A stretch of 64,000 nt of DNA from Sipunculus nudus (lineage: Eukaryota; Annelida; Sipuncula; Golfingiida; Sipunculidae). The position numbers were made by a program, and so were the translations under genes. The stretch is from positions 56,475,926 through 56,539,925 of the forward strand of contig CM049309.1 of the NCBI GenBank assembly GCA_026874595.1. Direction: 5' to 3'. The notes below the pieces were generated by a model. The model saw only the letters and a list, made by a program, of their open reading frames with translations. It was not told where the DNA came from and made no database searches. Positions 1 through 11,083 of this stretch are shown piece after piece (the first letter of the stretch is position 1; every line of letters starts with the position of its first letter).

Positions 1-495
1 TAACAATATCAACTACTGACCAGATCAGCTACTAATCATATCAACAACTGATTAGATCAGCTACTATTCATATCAACAACTGACCAGATCACCCACTGAC
101 CGCATCAGCTACTGACCATAGAAGGTACTGATCACAACAGCTACTAACCATATCAACTACTGACCAGATCAGCTACTGATCATATCAACAACTGACCAGA
201 TCAGCTACTTATCATATCAACAACTGACCAGATCACCCACTGACCGCATCAACTACTGACCATAGAAGGTACTGATCACAACAGCTACTAACCATATCAA
301 CTACTGACCAGATCAGCTACTAATCATATCAACAACTGACCAGATCAGCTACTAATCATATCAACAACTGACCAGATGACCGACTGACCGCATCAGCTAC
401 TGACCATAGAAGGCACCTGTACTGACCTTATCAGCAACTAACCATATTTGCAACAGGCCAGATCACCGAGTGACACCAGCTATCGACCACATCCG
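1..495. repeat. Satellite with 16-bp submonomers and a 144-bp higher-order period
   Basis: The stretch is built from alternating blocks of about 16 bp such as CATATCAACAACTGAC and CAGATCAGCTACTAAT. A variant block beginning CATAGAAGG recurs at 117, 261 and 405, exactly 144 bp (nine 16-mers) apart, so the array has a higher-order structure. The left end is cut by the window, and the pattern fades between about 430 and 495. Stop codons occur in every frame, so it is not coding. Confidence 0.9.
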
Positions 496-838
496 GTAAT
501 AATGAAATGTATAAGAAATGAATGACATAAAAATATAAACATATCTACACATAGCTACCCTGAATTTTGCAATATTGTTATTAGAAATTTTCAAAGATTC
601 AGGTAAACTAATTAACCTTTTATCAGTTCGATTGTATTTGTTTTGTCTGGGACACAGCTGCAGGCGACTCGACTTAAACTAGAAACACTGCTGTGGCCAC
701 ATGATACGCCTACTACCATGTGTTAGCCCGGGGTCGACCTCCGGTTGCTGGCTTAACGCGAGTGTACAATATAGGGCCTGTGTCGATAATGAATGAATGA
801 TGGTTGATTTAGTGGAAGACAAACCGCATTAAGGTTCT
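496..838. other. Intergenic, nothing recognised
   Basis: AT-rich unique-looking sequence with a short GC-richer patch near 725-780. No exon, repeat or RNA gene could be supported. Confidence 0.5.
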
Positions 839-1162
839 TACACCCACACAGCGTTTTATTGTACAAACAACCCTGATAATGTGATAGTCTGCTAATAACA
901 TCTTAAAGAAATTAAAAAAATATATATTTACATATGCTGGCTGGCAGGGCACAACATTTATATAACCGGCTCTCCTGCCTGACATGTTCTAGGATCCGGA
1001 TGATTTATAAATGTTTTTATTCCCTTTTCCCTAAATATATAAACACAATTACGTTATATACACACGGCTTTATTGCTTTTTGTAAACAATTCCGACAATG
1101 TAATAGGCCTGTTAATTACATCTAAAAGAACTGAGACAAAGTATATATTTGTATAGATGGCC
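839..1162 (+). repeat. Diverged direct duplication, unit about 110 bp, offset about 207 bp
   Basis: The segment at about 840-955 (ACACCCACACAGCG.., a GTACAAACAA block, then a run leading into TATATATTTACATA) is repeated in diverged form at about 1050-1162 (ACACACGGCTTTATTG.., then GTATATATTTGTATAGATGG). The short ORF lying between is not supported as a gene. Confidence 0.5.
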
Positions 1163-1849
1163 CGAAATAAAGGGTGATCTCCAGCGGACCCCACCGGAGC
1201 AATGGGGTCGGCGGGGCAGGAAATTTACCGACTACCGACGTTTCTTGATCAAACGTTTCCCACCAGCACTTAAATATCGGTACACCACTGGCCTTATTCA
1301 TTAGGGGGTCATCTAGCTGTGGTTGTTTTGTAATTAAAAACTGTCAAAGTTTTGCAACGATTGGTCTGGAAACTAGTTTATATTTTGACTTATTCAATGA
1401 CGTTGGTTTGATTAATTACGTTTGGGGTAAGGTTAGTGTAATAAAATGGACCACGGCTCTATCTAGCATTAATTGACTTTTCAATAGGATAACTTTTTCA
1501 GCAAGTGCTGTTTATCTATGAGGTCGTGCTACAATTTAAAACATGAGGTACAACAAATAAAAATGACATAACAGCACGAGTACAATGTGAGGGTAAGTGA
1601 CATATTTGACATTCCAGTTATATTTCCACAGAATATTTAAGTTTACTCATGAATACTAAATATGGAAACAATCAAATACATAAAATGAGCATATGGGTCT
1701 CCTCTAATATATAAAAATATGACCAAAAAATATAATATTCACGTGTATAACTAGGGACATATGAATCTCGACTCTCAGCTTTATTTGTCTATAAGGATAT
1801 TTGTATGAGCTTTTTAAAAATGTGAGTCCTGTGATCAAATTTGAAGCCA
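1163..1849. other. Intergenic, nothing recognised
   Basis: AT-rich sequence. No coding signal, RNA gene or clear repeat was identified by eye. Confidence 0.5.
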
Positions 1850-2170
1850 ATGTGTGTACCAAAACTGGAGTTATCATCCATAAACTAATTTGTGAATGGT
1901 TGGGCCCTGTGACCTTGACTTATGACTTTGTTCCCCCCCAAAAAATGAAAAGTTTTACTTAAAATACATCCACAATCTCTTTAAAGAAGTGGGTCCAGTG
2001 GCTTTGACCTTTGATCTCATGACCCCAAAATCAATAGGGTTCTTGCTTCAGTGGTGGGTCATATATAAGTCAGGTTTGACATCCATATATTAAACTAAAC
2101 TGGAGTTCTCATCCTGAAACGAATTCGACGGATGAACTGAAGGACAGACAGACGGGCGGACATGCAGGGC
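1850..2170 (+). repeat. Dispersed repeat family A, copy 1
   Basis: Diagnostic pieces are TGTGACCTTGACTTATGAC, TTTGATCTCATGACCCC, a CTTGCTTCAGTGGTGGGTC block and a terminal GACAGACAGACGGGCGGAC run. A diverged copy with the same order of pieces lies at 36650-37110 inside the galactosyltransferase intron. The look is that of a short non-autonomous element; its class is not settled. Confidence 0.65.
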
Positions 2171-2480
2171 AATTACTATAGTGAATATTCAATATTCAAT
2201 GAATTTTCAATATTCAAGGCAAGATTTATGGCAATAATTAGTTATTAAGATACTGGAGATTTTGTATAAATGTTTTAATTATTCTAAGTGTTCAGGTCCC
2301 ATAGCTCAGAGGAAATGTGTATTAGTGACCTAATTTTAGGTTTCCAAAGAGATTTTTTATTGACCTCCCTGGATGATCACACAAATTTGAAGGGTCAGCA
2401 GTTACGATATGTGCCCTGTTAACGGACGACGCCATTTCTATACCTCAGTTGACTTTCAAAATAGATTTGGCTCAACGGGG
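2171..2480 (+). repeat. Dispersed repeat family B, copy 1
   Basis: It matches 38040-38345: ATGGCAAT.., an AAGATACTGG.GATTTTGTATA block, GACCT.ATTTTAGGTTTCCAA, GATTTTTTAT.GACCTCC, a CCCTG.TAACGGACG block and a TATACCTCA.TTGA end. It follows family A directly here, and the same order holds for the second pair, so A and B may be halves of one element. Confidence 0.65.
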
Positions 2481-3361
2481 AGAAGTCAAAGGATCACATG
2501 ACATGATTGACTAATTAAACATTGCATAAACATCTTTTACTTAGTAACACTGCAGGTGACCTGAGTAACCTCGGTGGAGATCTCATTCCAACGGGCTTTC
2601 ACGTTTTTGCGGAACCTAATAACAACAGATCACATAGTCGTGACGAGCATGAATTTTGTTATGGAGATAAAAAAATCAGATACTGTAACACTAAGCAGCG
2701 TGAAATGTCTATGGGAATGAATAAAAAAGTCAGTGTTTTTTTTTTTTTGTTAACAAATAATTATAATTTAGTCTTAAAACAATCCTAACATTACAATACA
2801 CAAAATCAATACAGTTACACAGTATAACAACAGTTTAACAGTAAATCAATACAATTACACAGTGTCATAAATAAAGTGTACAGTACCTGGATACCACCAC
2901 TGTCACAGCGACAACAAGTCCTTTAAAACGTATCATCCAGATGAACAGTTCACATAAATCTTCTCAGAGAATAATAGTCCAATTCAATCACAAAATCAAT
3001 CTGTTTTAATCCAAAAGTTAAATTCTGGTAGTGATCCCAAAGGCAAACTGAACACTATATAAAATCCGTTACAAATTCGAAGAAGATCTATAACTGCTGC
3101 AATTATCGGAAAGGTCCAGAAACTGACTCAAACTTTTCTGTGTCCGCTGGAATATATCATAGAACGCTCATAGAACGCGACTGGCCCAGAAAGTTCCAGA
3201 TCAGCATGAGCGCTATGATTCTACACGTCAGACTCACACGTGGGCCGGTACCCTGCCAGGCGATGCAGCCATAGCAACGAGCAATGCGTGCCATCCGAAC
3301 CAAATGTCAACAACACATGAAACACCCCAGCGCACAATAAAACAGACACCTGTAACAACAT
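2481..3361. other. Intergenic, nothing recognised
   Basis: An 88-codon open frame begins at 2525 but has no recognisable domain, has a poly-T tract inside and shows no splice context, so I do not call it. The rest is featureless AT-rich sequence. Confidence 0.4.
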
Positions 3362-3400
3362 ACATATATATAATATATATATATATGTATGTATGTATTC

Positions 3401-3442
<42 letters not shown>

Positions 3443-3475
3443 TATATATATATATTTATAATTTATATATATTTT
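3362..3475. repeat. TA/TATG microsatellite
   Basis: Long (TA)n interrupted by short TATG and TCTACA pieces. The Tyr-Ile translations through it are artefacts. Confidence 0.95.
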
Positions 3476-4523
3476 CAGAGCAAAAATCCTGCAAGGTCTT
3501 AGCGCAATGAGCGCAATATAAAAAAAAACTTATTTAAGAATTTTTTTTCTACTGATTGTTTTCGAGCTGTGCATAAATATATATATAGGTTGACGTAATG
3601 CCGTATATCCATTCTATATGCATTTATGCCTGAGTTGTTTCTATGTGTCCGTCATGGTATATATAGGCGTGTGTGCGTATATCGGTGAAAACGCCACAGT
3701 TCAATTTGACGTCACGGAAGTTTAGGAGTTTGTCGCCGATCTTACAGCGCATCAATTCTACGTAGACATATCGTTTTGGATGGAAGACTTCTATGCACAG
3801 AAAAAATACGTTTGCCAAGGGACGTATGTACCTTACTAAGGTGTATCAGCTGTACCAGCCGTGCAAATATCGTAAGACACCTTGCATCACCTGCTGTTGT
3901 CGATTGTATGGTGCTACGACTTGGCATATTTTATTTTGTGAAACAAACAAGTATTAATTTTATAATACAAATTTACAACACAAGAGGATCTGGAATAACA
4001 ACAAGTGTACTCAAGAAAACGCAAACAATTAATCAATAATGTATTCTTGATGTACAAAAGCTACTAGAAGTCAAAACCAAGAAGAACAGCACACTATAGT
4101 GCCCCCTGGATGTTCATTCTTGTCGCCATGTTTTGTGTTTGGGGATGAGAGAGAACTTTGTGACGTGTTCACAAACTCTTAATCACATATTCAAAAATAT
4201 ATTATATAGGAGCATCCAAATGCTTAATATTTTTGGCTGTTGCACATGGTGAACAAGTGGATCTTTAAATAAAACTAAATAAAACTAAGTGTCTCCTTAA
4301 AAACATGTTTTCATTTCGTCGGGATAATTTATCCTTTCTACAGGATATAACAAAGTAGGAAATATGATTTTTCAGCTGTCTTACTTGCAAATTAACACTT
4401 TTCTTTGAGAAACACTTTTAGAATTTTTCATATTATCAATCAAACATTTTTCCTTCAATATTGAGGTATGAAATTTGATAAATTTATTCTTAACGATATA
4501 TGATATTATATCCCAGACTACTC

Positions 4524-4525
<2 letters not shown>
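3476..4525. other. Intergenic, nothing recognised
   Basis: Open frames of 60-87 codons on both strands at 3624-4039 overlap one another and carry no recognisable motif. No other feature is evident. Confidence 0.4.
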
Positions 4526-4581
<56 letters not shown>

Positions 4582-4760
4582 AAACTTTAAAAAATGGTTC
4601 CAGGAAGAACCCTTCCCTAGGGTTCTTAGAAGCATCCATTATAGGCTTCTTTAAACACCCCCGGAGAGGGTTCAATGAGGGCTCTAACTGGAACCTCTAA
4701 GGGTTCCCCACTAGCTCCACTCTAAAGAACCCTTGACGGTTCTACATGTTACGCTTTTTC
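4526..4760. repeat. TA microsatellite followed by a GGTTC/GAACC palindromic repeat
   Basis: (TA)n at 4528-4578 is followed at about 4595-4745 by sequence dense in AGGGTTC and GAACCCT. The clearest palindrome has arms AAGAACCCT (4605-4613) and AGGGTTCTT (4619-4627). It looks like a small foldback repeat next to a microsatellite. No coding potential. Confidence 0.6.
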
Positions 4761-5310
4761 CTATGAGTGTACCCTCTTTAATTGAAGAAGAACCACTGTA
4801 CCAATATATGTCTGCCATTTCATACATACACGCATGTATAAGGGCACATGCATGTGAAATCACAGTATAACCAAAAGGACCTTTCAGGGTTTTAGATCAA
4901 TTTTTTCGGCCTGCCCCCCCCCCCTTCTCGGACCTGGGGACCTTTTACTAGGTTTTGTCTTTTTTCAACTGCTAAATCAACCTCCTTGTAGATTACTGGT
5001 AAACCCTCCAACCCTTTTGTCATGAGTTTCCTCATATATAAAAAATTGTTACATATTTCGGCGATAATACAAACAAAAATATTCTGGTAACGTCATTGTG
5101 AATTCAAATGTTCGCCATTTTTAAATTTCAAAAACCGTATACGGATTTAGATGGGCTCAGGAAGTAATCTGTATACAGTTAGAAGTTAGTTTGAAAACAG
5201 ATGTTATCTAATGAATATGTTCACGAACTGACGAATCATTTCCTGTTACCCTTTTATCTGATAGATATTAGTCACGCACTTGTCCTAACCTACCTAAATA
5301 AGGATTATAT
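4761..5310. other. Intergenic with a poly-C tract
   Basis: A C run lies at about 4914-4924. Otherwise nothing recognised. Confidence 0.5.
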
Positions 5311-5315
5311 GTATG

Positions 5316-5361
<46 letters not shown>
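5311..5361. repeat. TATG/TA microsatellite
   Basis: Short TATG repeats run into (TA)n. Confidence 0.95.
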
Positions 5362-5363
<2 letters not shown>

Positions 5364-6640
5364 GTGTATTATTCAAAGTAAGCCCCCTAAACTGCAGGCT
5401 GACACTAACCATACCAAAGGAGAATTCAAAAAGAAAACACGGACCCTGAGACACATTACTAAAAGAGGGATCATTAATTTCATTTTATAATCCTACTTCG
5501 TCTTGAAACTAGGCTTCACGACAACTTTAATTTGACAGGTCAAGTACGGTGCAGCCTCACTTATTATGATTATGATTAAAAGAAGCTTATAGAAAATTTT
5601 TAAAAATTAAAACTTTTTTTTTTTTACATTCAGGCTTCTATGACAGAAGGTACAAAACTGATAATAATAAATAACCATCTATATTTTTACCTTTTAAAAT
5701 TGATAAGACCTTAACATTTGACCCCACTGACCCAGTTGTTTGTATTATACAATACCTAGGTTAAAACTATTATTGGAATTTCATTGCGAACATGGTGACG
5801 TTAGGTTTTAAACTATTAAAGATGTCGCTACCAAGTTTCCAACTGAGCTGCTACGTTGTTAATGGCATATGCCTGTTAACTTTTTAACGTTCCATTTGAA
5901 ATCATTTAAATTTGTGGAAACGCGTCTTAACTTGGCGCTACGTCAACTATCTGCCAACTAGCCTCATGCGTTACTTTGAAATTGTTCCCATAGAACTGGT
6001 CGCAACTAGATTTTATCATGTTTTCATCCACTTTACTGTAGCTCTCATAGATTAAACGATAGTCGTAATTGAAAATCTAATAGAAAATGCATTTTGATAG
6101 CCCTGTGTTCTTGAAAAATGGCCAAAGTCACTGAAACTGGGTCAAGGTAATTGGACCATAAGTAGTAAGGTAGCTTCTAGTAAGAATCAATAAAAATCGA
6201 ATAAAAAAATTTGCAGAAAAATAAGGGAAAAAAGACGGATGATTGAGGGGGGAAAATGCAATTGTTTTGAAGCAATTTATAGTAACCATAAAATACAGAA
6301 TAATATAGCAACAAGAACAAAAAGTTATTTTTCTCTTTAAAATTCTAATACATTTAACATGCACAATTCTTTCTTTTTATTTGGGTATTTAATGACCGAG
6401 TAAACCACAATATCTATGTAACGGGGGAATCCTCTCATATTATCAGTCATGTAATTATTTTATTAACTTCTATTTGAAGAACATGATTTGCCACATTGTG
6501 ACACGTTTTTGTTAACAACATTTTATTAATTGCAGCTGGAAAATGCGATGTGACGTCCTTCTTACCACAAGAACGGTTTAATGATTAGCAACGTCTGACT
6601 TATTATCGCCATATCTATAGAATGCGGGGCGTAAACGGGG
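5362..6640. other. Intergenic, nothing recognised
   Basis: AT-rich. A 78-codon minus-strand frame at 6128-6364 is low complexity (Phe/Leu/Ile-rich) and unsupported. Confidence 0.4.
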
Positions 6641-6890
6641 GCGTGGGGGGGGGGGGTCGGGAGATTTTATGACATATGAGATGACATATTCTTTATTTTT
6701 AGACAATTGCATATTTAAACATGCCGTAAATTCTGAAAATATTCGCTTTGGCAAATTATTTGGTACAGGGGCGGATCCAGGATTAAGGAAAGAAGGGGGG
6801 GGGGGGGGTCCAACATTAAAAAACCTTAAAAAAAGGAAAGACTGCTCCGCACCCCCTGGTCCCCCCCCCCCCACACCCCCCAATCCACTT
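6641..6890. repeat. G-run/C-run low-complexity element
   Basis: G runs at about 6646-6656 and 6795-6808 are followed by a C run at about 6861-6872. Between them lies CAGGGGCGGATCCAGGATT, resembling the CAGGG-type end of hAT-like elements (resemblance only). Variants of GGGGCGGATC recur at 53850 and 54430. The proline/glycine-rich ORFs here are translations of the tracts. Confidence 0.5.
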
Positions 6891-7791
6891 TCGTGGTCGA
6901 TTCAATAAATGAAACCAATATTTCTGTAGTGTAACTTGGCAAAAAAGACTACAGACCGCGAGTCGCATCTCATATATGGAAACCAATACCTTGAATCATG
7001 TTCGGGAGCTCCTTCGCATTCGCTTACGCACTTAAAACATACATGTGCAATAATATGTGTATAATCTCACACTATAAGTTCATTTTGGCAGAATGCAAAA
7101 AAATAACCAGCAATGCAATCCCGGCACATGGACTAATTATCTACAATTTATTTGTTTTATACGCACATTGGTGTATGTTTACCATACCTGGACTGCGTGA
7201 CCGGGGTCCGCTCTTGCGCATGCGTGAGAACAAGTAGAAGAAACATAGAAAAAGAAACATAGAAGAATCACCGATTTTAAGCTTGAACAATCTCGATATG
7301 TCAAGTTGCGTGGTACGGTCACCAGGTGGCGTGCGCGTTATATAAGCAATCGTGGAGACAACACACGGTTTTAGAAAGAAATAAAGGCAGATGCCATAAA
7401 ACAGGATACGCTATACTTCACATATATTTAGCCTACGTGGTATGTTAATCGGTCCATTAAACCTATAGCCAACAGAATGTATATATGTGCTCTGTGTTCT
7501 GGCATGTGGAAGCTTGATACCTGTGTTTGCTTGATAATAATATATAGCTCTCTGTTTTAAAGAGTTTAACTTTTTACATATATAATTCCATTATATGAGA
7601 TAAAGTTGAATAAATTTTAGTTGATTAGTAATTTTCACCATTGTCTCAATTAAGCATGCGTACAATGAAAACGGGAGAGTCAAGGACCATAGACTGACTA
7701 TAGATGTTTGATATAGACACAGAGAAGATACTCTGCAGGCTAAAACGTGCGCCCTTTGATAGACTCGACTGGGATATATCACTAAGAGTGT
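6891..7791. other. Presumed intron or intergenic sequence downstream of first exon a
   Basis: On the minus strand this follows the donor of the first exon at 7800. I found no exon with multicopper-oxidase motifs (for example the expected GxxYKKAxYxxYTD region) by eye. A 79-codon plus-strand frame at 6998 is unsupported. Confidence 0.4.
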
Positions 7792-7799
7792 GTACTCAC

Positions 7800-7945
7800 T
7801 CGTTGAACTCCTGTCTTGTTTTGGTGGTACCGTGGGGCGCGTAATCCCAGTCAATATCAATACTGGCGATGTAGTAAACACGGTCTTTACCACTGGCTAC
7901 ACCAGCGCAGGAAACCAGCAGGACTAACGGGAGCAAGGCAACCAT
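7800..7945 (-). CDS. First coding exon (a) of a hephaestin/ceruloplasmin-like multicopper oxidase
   Basis: Read on the minus strand, the exon encodes a hydrophobic signal peptide (MVALLPLVLLVSCAGVASG) followed by KDRVYYIASIDIDWDYAP, which is the N-terminal first strand of the first cupredoxin domain in secreted or membrane ferroxidases (ceruloplasmin, hephaestin and related coagulation factor A domains). The frame runs to a textbook donor, GA|GTGAGT, at 7799, leaving phase 2 after 48 codons. I chose the ATG at 7945 because it starts the hydrophobic core; an in-frame ATG at 7978 would add 11 polar residues. Two homologous exons lie upstream at 18408-18547 and 24362-24510 with the same phase. 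No later exons were found, so the rest of the protein should lie beyond the left edge of the window. The family call is firm; the functional state is not known. Confidence 0.78.
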
Positions 7946-7985
7946 GTTGCTTGCTGCATCAGCCTGTGATGTTTTCACAGTGGCC

Positions 7986-8006
7986 GTTCACTATACACTG
8001 ACGTCA
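7986..8006 (-). promoter_or_regulatory. Possible core promoter of first exon a (TATA-like plus CRE palindrome)
   Basis: On the minus strand, TGACGTCA (7999-8006, a perfect CREB/ATF palindrome) is followed directly by GTGTATAGTG (TATA-like at about 7991-7997), about 48 bp before the chosen ATG. A start site some 30 bp downstream would give a 5' UTR of about 20 bases. Sequence match only. Confidence 0.4.
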
Positions 8007-8236
8007 GCCTGGGTGACAGTCACCACACGTTCCCGGGGTTTCAGCTCCGGTCCTAGCGGAAATCCCGGATTACAAACTACTGTCTTACAGTGGGGTTAAA
8101 TAATTAACATCCAAGCCGCAGTCATCTGACCTAAAAACACATACACCTTTTGAATATTCATGAGGGGGTTCAGCTTTATGTGACGGAAAGCACGATGTTC
8201 TATGATATAAATAATCCAAACCCGAGGTGAAAACAT

Positions 8237-8273
8237 ATGTAACAAAGAACATGTCTGTAATGTAACCTTGCAT
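8237..8273 (+). repeat. Partial duplicate of the LTR 5' end
   Basis: About 36 bp (TGTAACAAAGAACATGTC and onward through TGTAATGTAACCTTG) is nearly identical to the first bases of the LTR at 8344. It may be a remnant of another LTR copy or a local duplication. Confidence 0.6.
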
Positions 8274-8343
8274 TTTTTTTAAGTTCAAACATGGTAAATC
8301 TTTATTAGTTCACGGGGACGTTCACACTTAAGAGGGGGAGGTA

Positions 8344-8784
8344 TGTTACAAAGAACATGTCTGTAATGTAACCTTGTATATAGACCACTCATGATCGTTA
8401 GTTTACATGTGCCTGGCTTTTGTTCTCGCACTTAGATAACCGTGGGAGAGTGCTGTCCAGCTAGAGACCCTGGGGGCTTTATACCATTCAGTAGTCTAAA
8501 CGTTAGATGTAGCCTTTAACCTTTATAGCCTTTATATTCATGAGCGTGTGACCATAGTATAGGGATAAGAGAGAATTAGTCTAGCAGTCAGAAAGACGGC
8601 ACATGTTTTTTTAAGTCTGTGGAGAAGTCTGTGAAGTTTCTATTTTTAGTGGGATAACAATTAAGGCCTATCCATCTGTTTTGTTGTGGATAACGCGGTT
8701 TGTCCACCGTAGTCTGTGAATAAAGTCGACTAAATCAAAGTTATCAGATATTTAATTCAGTGACTTGGGCCTGACTGCCTAACA
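8344..8784 (+). repeat. LTR of a Ty3/Gypsy-like retrotransposon
   Basis: The 441-bp block begins TGTTAC and ends CCTAACA, giving TG..CA ends with TGTTA/TAACA inverted termini. AATAAA at 8719-8724 is a possible poly-A signal within it. Immediately after it comes TGGTTTCACAGAAGTGGGA (8789-8807), in the place and with the look of the primer-binding region of many invertebrate Gypsy elements (..CAGAAGTGGGAT). A matching 3' LTR was not found, so the element is incomplete. Confidence 0.6.
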
Positions 8785-8788
8785 TAAT

Positions 8789-8807
8789 TGGTTTCACAGA
8801 AGTGGGA
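8789..8807 (+). promoter_or_regulatory. Putative tRNA primer-binding region of the LTR element
   Basis: TGGTTTCACAGAAGTGGGA lies 4 bp after the LTR end, where reverse transcription would be primed. The assignment rests on position and similarity; the tRNA was not identified. Confidence 0.4.
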
Positions 8808-8844
8808 TTACAGAACTTATACACGCGCCTATAAATACACAGAA

Positions 8845-9117
8845 ATGTCTGACAACGAGCATGACAACGACGGCGAAGTGGATTTACCAAGACTGGCAGA
8901 AAACGATCACGTCGGCGCTCGTGGTATGATCCATCCCGTCACGTTTCATGGCGACACTGACGAAGATATTGTTACAGGTGCTCTTTTATTGTGTGACACG
9001 GGCGTAACTCGTGTTGTGACACCCTCGCCGGGCCGTTTGTTACATTCTCAGTTTAATCCGTACTGGTTGCATGTATTATGTATGCATATATGTTGGATCT
9101 ATGGGCCTTCAGAATAA
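8845..9117 (+). pseudogene. Truncated gag-like start of the LTR element
   Basis: An ATG 60 bp downstream of the LTR opens a frame starting MSDNEHDNDGEVDLPRL and including PVTFHGDTDEDIVT. Such an acidic start followed by a F.GD..ED motif is seen at the beginning of Gypsy-type Gag proteins. After about 45 codons similarity stops: the rest of the frame enters sequence that ends in AGAATAAAGATATTCATTCATTC, which looks like the tail of another retroelement. No pol region follows. A frame opening at 8788 runs through the primer-binding region, so I prefer the internal ATG. It could also be a chance frame. Confidence 0.4.
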
Positions 9118-9150
9118 AGATATTCATTCATTCAACATACACACACACAC
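9118..9150 (+). repeat. ATTC and AC simple repeats
   Basis: Short ATTC repeat followed by (AC)n, possibly the tail of the retroelement fragment to its left. Confidence 0.6.
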
Positions 9151-10927
9151 ATGCGGACGTATACACAGGATAGAGAGGAGGGGGACGGAGATGTCTCTTA
9201 AGTCTTCATAATTATGCAGTACGTCCTCACATAGTGTTGGCCATAAAACACTGGCAGTTCATGGTAAAAGAAAATCACCCAGGGTCACTGACTGTGCATC
9301 AATAACGGCAGAAGCCACCACTACATTGCAGGTTTATACCATCACTAGATTCGGCTCCCACAATGTCCATGGCGGAGTATGCCTTTAAAAGGTCAGACAT
9401 TTTAAAACGGCAGCACCGACACACTCCTCTTATCTTCCTGCATCCTAAGCCAGTCAGCTACAATAAGACTACGCTACACAGTGGTACGTCATCTCAGATT
9501 GCTGTTGTTCAAAAGATCCAATTCTTTCCCCCTTAAAGGGGCCTATTCCGATATATGACCTTTATAAACTAAAGTTAATCCCTTGGAGCTTTTACAAAAA
9601 TAGGCCAGAAAACATGGACATCACCACACACAGGCTGATTGTATTGTTTATCATAAACAAGTGGGGCCCGCCAAAATAATCGAAACACATTCAATAAGGG
9701 CAAGTCGGATAAGCCAGAGCTTGGCAAATGGCGTTTTGCAACAAGAGACCTTTCTACCTCCACATAAATGCAACCTACCACCTTAGGTTACATTATTTTC
9801 CGTTTATCAACATTGTTGTGTTTACAAACACGTTGTTGATAAACAAGTTCATACATCCTTCACTGAGGCAACATAAGAACTTTTTTTTACAACCGGAATT
9901 ACCCTTAGGTCATCAATATATACCCAAAGGAAGCCAGATATCACATAAATTCTTTTTCACAAGGTAGGTGAATAGGTAGCTTTAAAAAAATAACCAAGCT
10001 CTGGTGTCTATGAATATTTAAGGTGCTTGCATTAAACATAACCATGTTAAATTAAATTGAAACAGTCCGGCATGTTCATCTTATTCCGAAATTACTACCA
10101 AAATGTATTGCTCCGTAATAATGACTGACACCTAACTAACGTCTTAAATCATTAGCAAACTTTGTCCTCAAGCGCTGAATATTCTAGCCAAAAGAAACCG
10201 CTCGTCTCAGATCTATAGACTAAGTTTGCAAGAAATAATGACAAGATTCATTGACGTGGATCCTGTCTGTACGATGTCATCATAACAAAAATAAGAACAC
10301 ACGTGCTTAAGAAATAATGCGCAACGTTTCTATGGAACGAAATGCACAAATGCCTTAAATGCCTAAAAAGCTAGCAAAAACTCGGACATTCATACCTCTG
10401 AACAAGAATATGTAATAACAAATATACAGCTGGAAAAGCTGCTTTGCTCTCCAGTCAGTATAAATGTCATTGCAACAGATACCCGAAACAAAGTCACATT
10501 TTCTCTTAAGTGTACAATAAAGTGTGTTGTAGAGCTTAATGCGCCTAGTGACACTATTCATTTATGATATATGTACGTAAATGATCCAGTGGTGTTTTGT
10601 ATTGGGAATTCACTGATGTGTTCAAGATGGATATCACATGATAAAAACCGATAAATGCAGCAGGTACATTCAACAAAACCGGGATGTGATCAAGCACGTA
10701 ATCCATGTCCAAAAAACAACATGAAGTATGAGGTAACAGTAACACCAGTCAGACTGGTAGGCGGGCGTGCCAGAAGTTTGCTTTACTGGCAAGCAACTAC
10801 ACTGACGCAAAAACAAATCTGTATTAACATATGCTGCAAGGTCGTGATTTTTTACACATTGGATGTCACTTCGTTATTGTAATTGCCTGTAATGAACCCG
10901 GATTCCACGTGTGCAGTCAAATTAGGA
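9151..10927. other. Intron or intergenic, nothing recognised
   Basis: Unique-looking sequence with scattered 60-80-codon frames on both strands, none with motifs or convincing splice borders. It lies between first exons b and a; no multicopper-oxidase exon was seen. Confidence 0.4.
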
Positions 10928-11083
10928 CCGGGATTCAGAGAAACGAACAGTAAACACACGTTTTCAAGTCAGTTTAGGGCCGGGATTCAGAGAAAAGAAC
11001 AGTGAACACACGTTTTCAAGTCAGTTTAGGGCCGGGATTCAGAGAAAAGAACAGTAAACACACTTTTCAAACTAGATTTCCAA
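10928..11083 (+). repeat. 52-bp tandem repeat, three copies
   Basis: CCGGGATTCAGAGAAA starts at 10928, 10980 and 11032; units continue through AACACACGTTTTCAAG and GTCAGTTTAGGG. The third copy degrades near its end. Confidence 0.9.

Noticed and set aside
1-495. Possible CRISPR array because of regular short repeats
   Set aside because: Repeats are contiguous 16-mers without unique spacers, and the genome is eukaryotic.
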